Shown here one piece after another: positions 4,361 to 5,528 of a DNA stretch of 5,528 bases (the first letter of the stretch is position 1; each line of letters opens with the position of its first letter). A program made the position numbers and the translations under genes. The stretch spans positions 1-5,528 of the forward strand of contig JANMWE010000303.1 in the NCBI GenBank assembly GCA_031393795.1, in the 5' to 3' direction. The notes under the pieces are model-generated. The model did not search any database. It saw only the letters and a program-made list of their open reading frames with translations, and was not told where the DNA came from. Source of the DNA: CAMLHU01 sp031393795. GTDB lineage: Bacteria; Gemmatimonadota; Gemmatimonadetes; Gemmatimonadales; GWC2-71-9.

Positions 4361-5528
4361 ATGCCTTGCTGCGACGGAGCCGGCCCGCGCCGGAGTCCCC
4401 CGTCACCCCTTCCGCGCCGAATGCGGCGCTCCTGATCGACTTCGACAACGTCACCCTCGGCATCCAGAGCGATCTGGCCCGCGAGCTGCGCGCGCTCATC
4501 CAGAGCGACGCCCTCGGCCATCACGTGACCATCCAGCGCGCCTACGCCGACTGGCGCCGCTTCCCGCAGTACCTGGTGCCGCTCACCGAGGCCTCGGTCG
4601 AGCTGGTCAGCGCGCCGGCCGTCGGGCCCAACAAGAAGAACGCCACCGACATCCGCCTCGCCATCGACGCGATGGAGCTCTGCTTCACGCGTCCGGAGAT
4701 CGGGACCTTCATCCTCCTCTCCGGTGACAGCGACTTCTCCTCCCTGGTCGTGAAGCTCAAGGAGTGGGGGAAGTACATCATCGGCGTCGGGATGAAGGAG
4801 AGCAGCAGCGACACGCTGATGCGGGTCTGCCACGAGTACTACAGCTATTCGGATCTCGCGGGCCTCAAGAAGTCCGACGACGTCGCGCGCGACCCGGGGA
4901 TCCCCCAGGACCCGTGGCAGCTGGTCGTGACCGCCACGGCCCAGATGGTCAAGAACCGCGACGTGATGCGGGCCGACCGGCTGAAGCAGGTGATGCAGCA
5001 GATCGACCCCGCCTTTGACGAGCGGCGGGTCGGCAAGGGGTATGGGCGGTTCTCGAAGTTCGTGACCGACGCCGCCGACAAGGGCCTCATCTCCGCCAAG
5101 TTGATGGAGAATGGCCAGCTGGAGGTCGCACCCGCGGGCGCCGAACCGCAGGGGCGCAGGAGCGCAGTTGCCGAGGCTCCGGCGGCCGCGCCGTCGGAAG
5201 GCGCTGGTCGTGGCCGGGGACGGGGCAGGGGCCGCGGTCGTGCCCGCGCTGACGGCACGACGGAAGCTCTTCCGCCGGCGACCGAACGCGCTCCGGCGCC
5301 TCGAGCGCCCCGAGCGTCCCGCGCGCCGGTCGTTCCCACCACACTCACCCTCGCGTCGGGGTTCGAACTCCTCACTGCGGCGCTCAAGGAGCTTCCCGCT
5401 CCGGTCGCGGGCGAGGTGCTCCGGCTCCGGATGATCGCCAACCTCGGCCGCGAGGACGAGCTCCTCAACGCCACCCGCTTCGACCGGCTACTTCGCCAGG
5501 CGCACGACGCCGAGCTGGTCGAGGTCCG
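4357..5528 (+). CDS. NYN-domain (PIN-like) probable RNase with LOTUS/OST-HTH domain (3' end outside window)
   Basis: This is a probable RNA-binding ribonuclease; 390 codons are in the window and the frame is open at the edge. After a proline-rich leader (1-22) comes an NYN domain (about 23-166). It starts LLIDFDN (D28, D30) and continues with KKNATDIRLAID (D98, D104) and LLSGDSDF (D124, D126), which are the acidic positions that hold metal in this PIN-like nuclease family. A LOTUS/OST-HTH domain follows at about 186-257, with its winged-helix pattern ending in GYGRFSKFV and a hydrophobic tail. Next is a low-complexity linker rich in Ala, Pro, Gly and Arg (about 258-330) with six Gly-Arg pairs at 284-295. 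Residues about 335-390 (FELLTAALKELP, then FDRLLRQAHDAELVEV) resemble the start of a second LOTUS domain. Bacterial NYN-LOTUS proteins are widespread but mostly uncharacterised; nuclease activity is inferred from the fold and acidic residues. It is coupled to the acyl-CoA ligase by a GTGA overlap, and the functional reason is unknown. Confidence 0.9.
   Translation, partial: MNALLRRSRPAPESPVTPSAPNAALLIDFDNVTLGIQSDLARELRALIQSDALGHHVTIQRAYADWRRFPQYLVPLTEASVELVSAPAVGPNKKNATDIRLAIDAMELCFTRPEIGTFILLSGDSDFSSLVVKLKEWGKYIIGVGMKESSSDTLMRVCHEYYSYSDLAGLKKSDDVARDPGIPQDPWQLVVTATAQMVKNRDVMRADRLKQVMQQIDPAFDERRVGKGYGRFSKFVTDAADKGLISAKLMENGQLEVAPAGAEPQGRRSAVAEAPAAAPSEGAGRGRGRGRGRGRARADGTTEALPPATERAPAPRAPRASRAPVVPTTLTLASGFELLTAALKELPAPVAGEVLRLRMIANLGREDELLNATRFDRLLRQAHDAELVEV
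5206..5241 (+). repeat. Gly-Arg repeat tract in the NYN-LOTUS protein
   Basis: Twelve codons encode six consecutive Gly-Arg pairs (residues 284-295) between the LOTUS domain and the C-terminal segment. The codons are mixed: Gly uses GGT, GGC and GGA; Arg uses CGT, CGG, AGG and CGC. That points to an old tract kept at the protein level rather than recent slippage. Arg-Gly tracts commonly bind RNA nonspecifically or bind G-rich RNA. The coding strand here carries three runs of four G (5216-5231). Confidence 0.85.

Noticed and set aside
4361..4435. ATG directly after the ligase stop as the start of the next gene
   Set aside because: Its frame closes after about 24 codons; the NYN domain is in the frame of the GTG at 4357.

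Overview
The window is GC-rich (roughly two thirds G+C), densely coding bacterial DNA with tightly overlapping genes. Nothing in it identifies the phylum. The gene mix (an NtrC-class two-component pair, and an NYN/LOTUS protein coupled to an acyl-CoA ligase) and the apparent lack of Shine-Dalgarno sites at the first gene of each operon would suit Gemmatimonadota or a deltaproteobacterial-type lineage. That placement is a guess.

Left half (1-2545, minus strand): a two-gene operon. A membrane histidine kinase (2545 to 1346) comes first, followed with a one-base overlap (TGATG) by a sigma-54-dependent response regulator (1346 to beyond position 1). The regulator has receiver, AAA+ (with GAFTGA) and Fis-type HTH domains; only its last few residues lie outside the window.

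Middle (2546-2770): a 225-bp divergent promoter region. Two near-identical 18-bp elements (16/18 matches) lie in inverted orientation, so each gene start has the same element upstream in the same relative orientation. Each overlaps a canonical four-tract G-quadruplex motif, and both motifs are on the strand that is template for the adjacent gene. A -10-like hexamer sits 5 bp (kinase) or 9 bp (ligase) from each start codon and no Shine-Dalgarno site is visible, so both operons may begin with leaderless or nearly leaderless messages.

Right half (2771-5528, plus strand): an acyl-CoA synthetase of the class I adenylate-forming family (2771-4360, GTG start), overlapping by four bases (GTGA) with a gene that runs off the right edge. 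That gene encodes an NYN-domain protein, a probable RNase of the PIN-like fold, with a LOTUS/OST-HTH domain, a Gly-Arg repeat linker and a second possible LOTUS-like segment.

Most distinctive are the coupling of a lipid-activation enzyme to a probable RNA-processing protein, and the paired G-rich elements between the operons. LOTUS domains and Arg-Gly linkers elsewhere are reported to bind G-rich or G-quadruplex RNA, so a link between the two is possible but unproven. Whether the two-component pair controls the divergent operon is likewise a hypothesis suggested only by arrangement.
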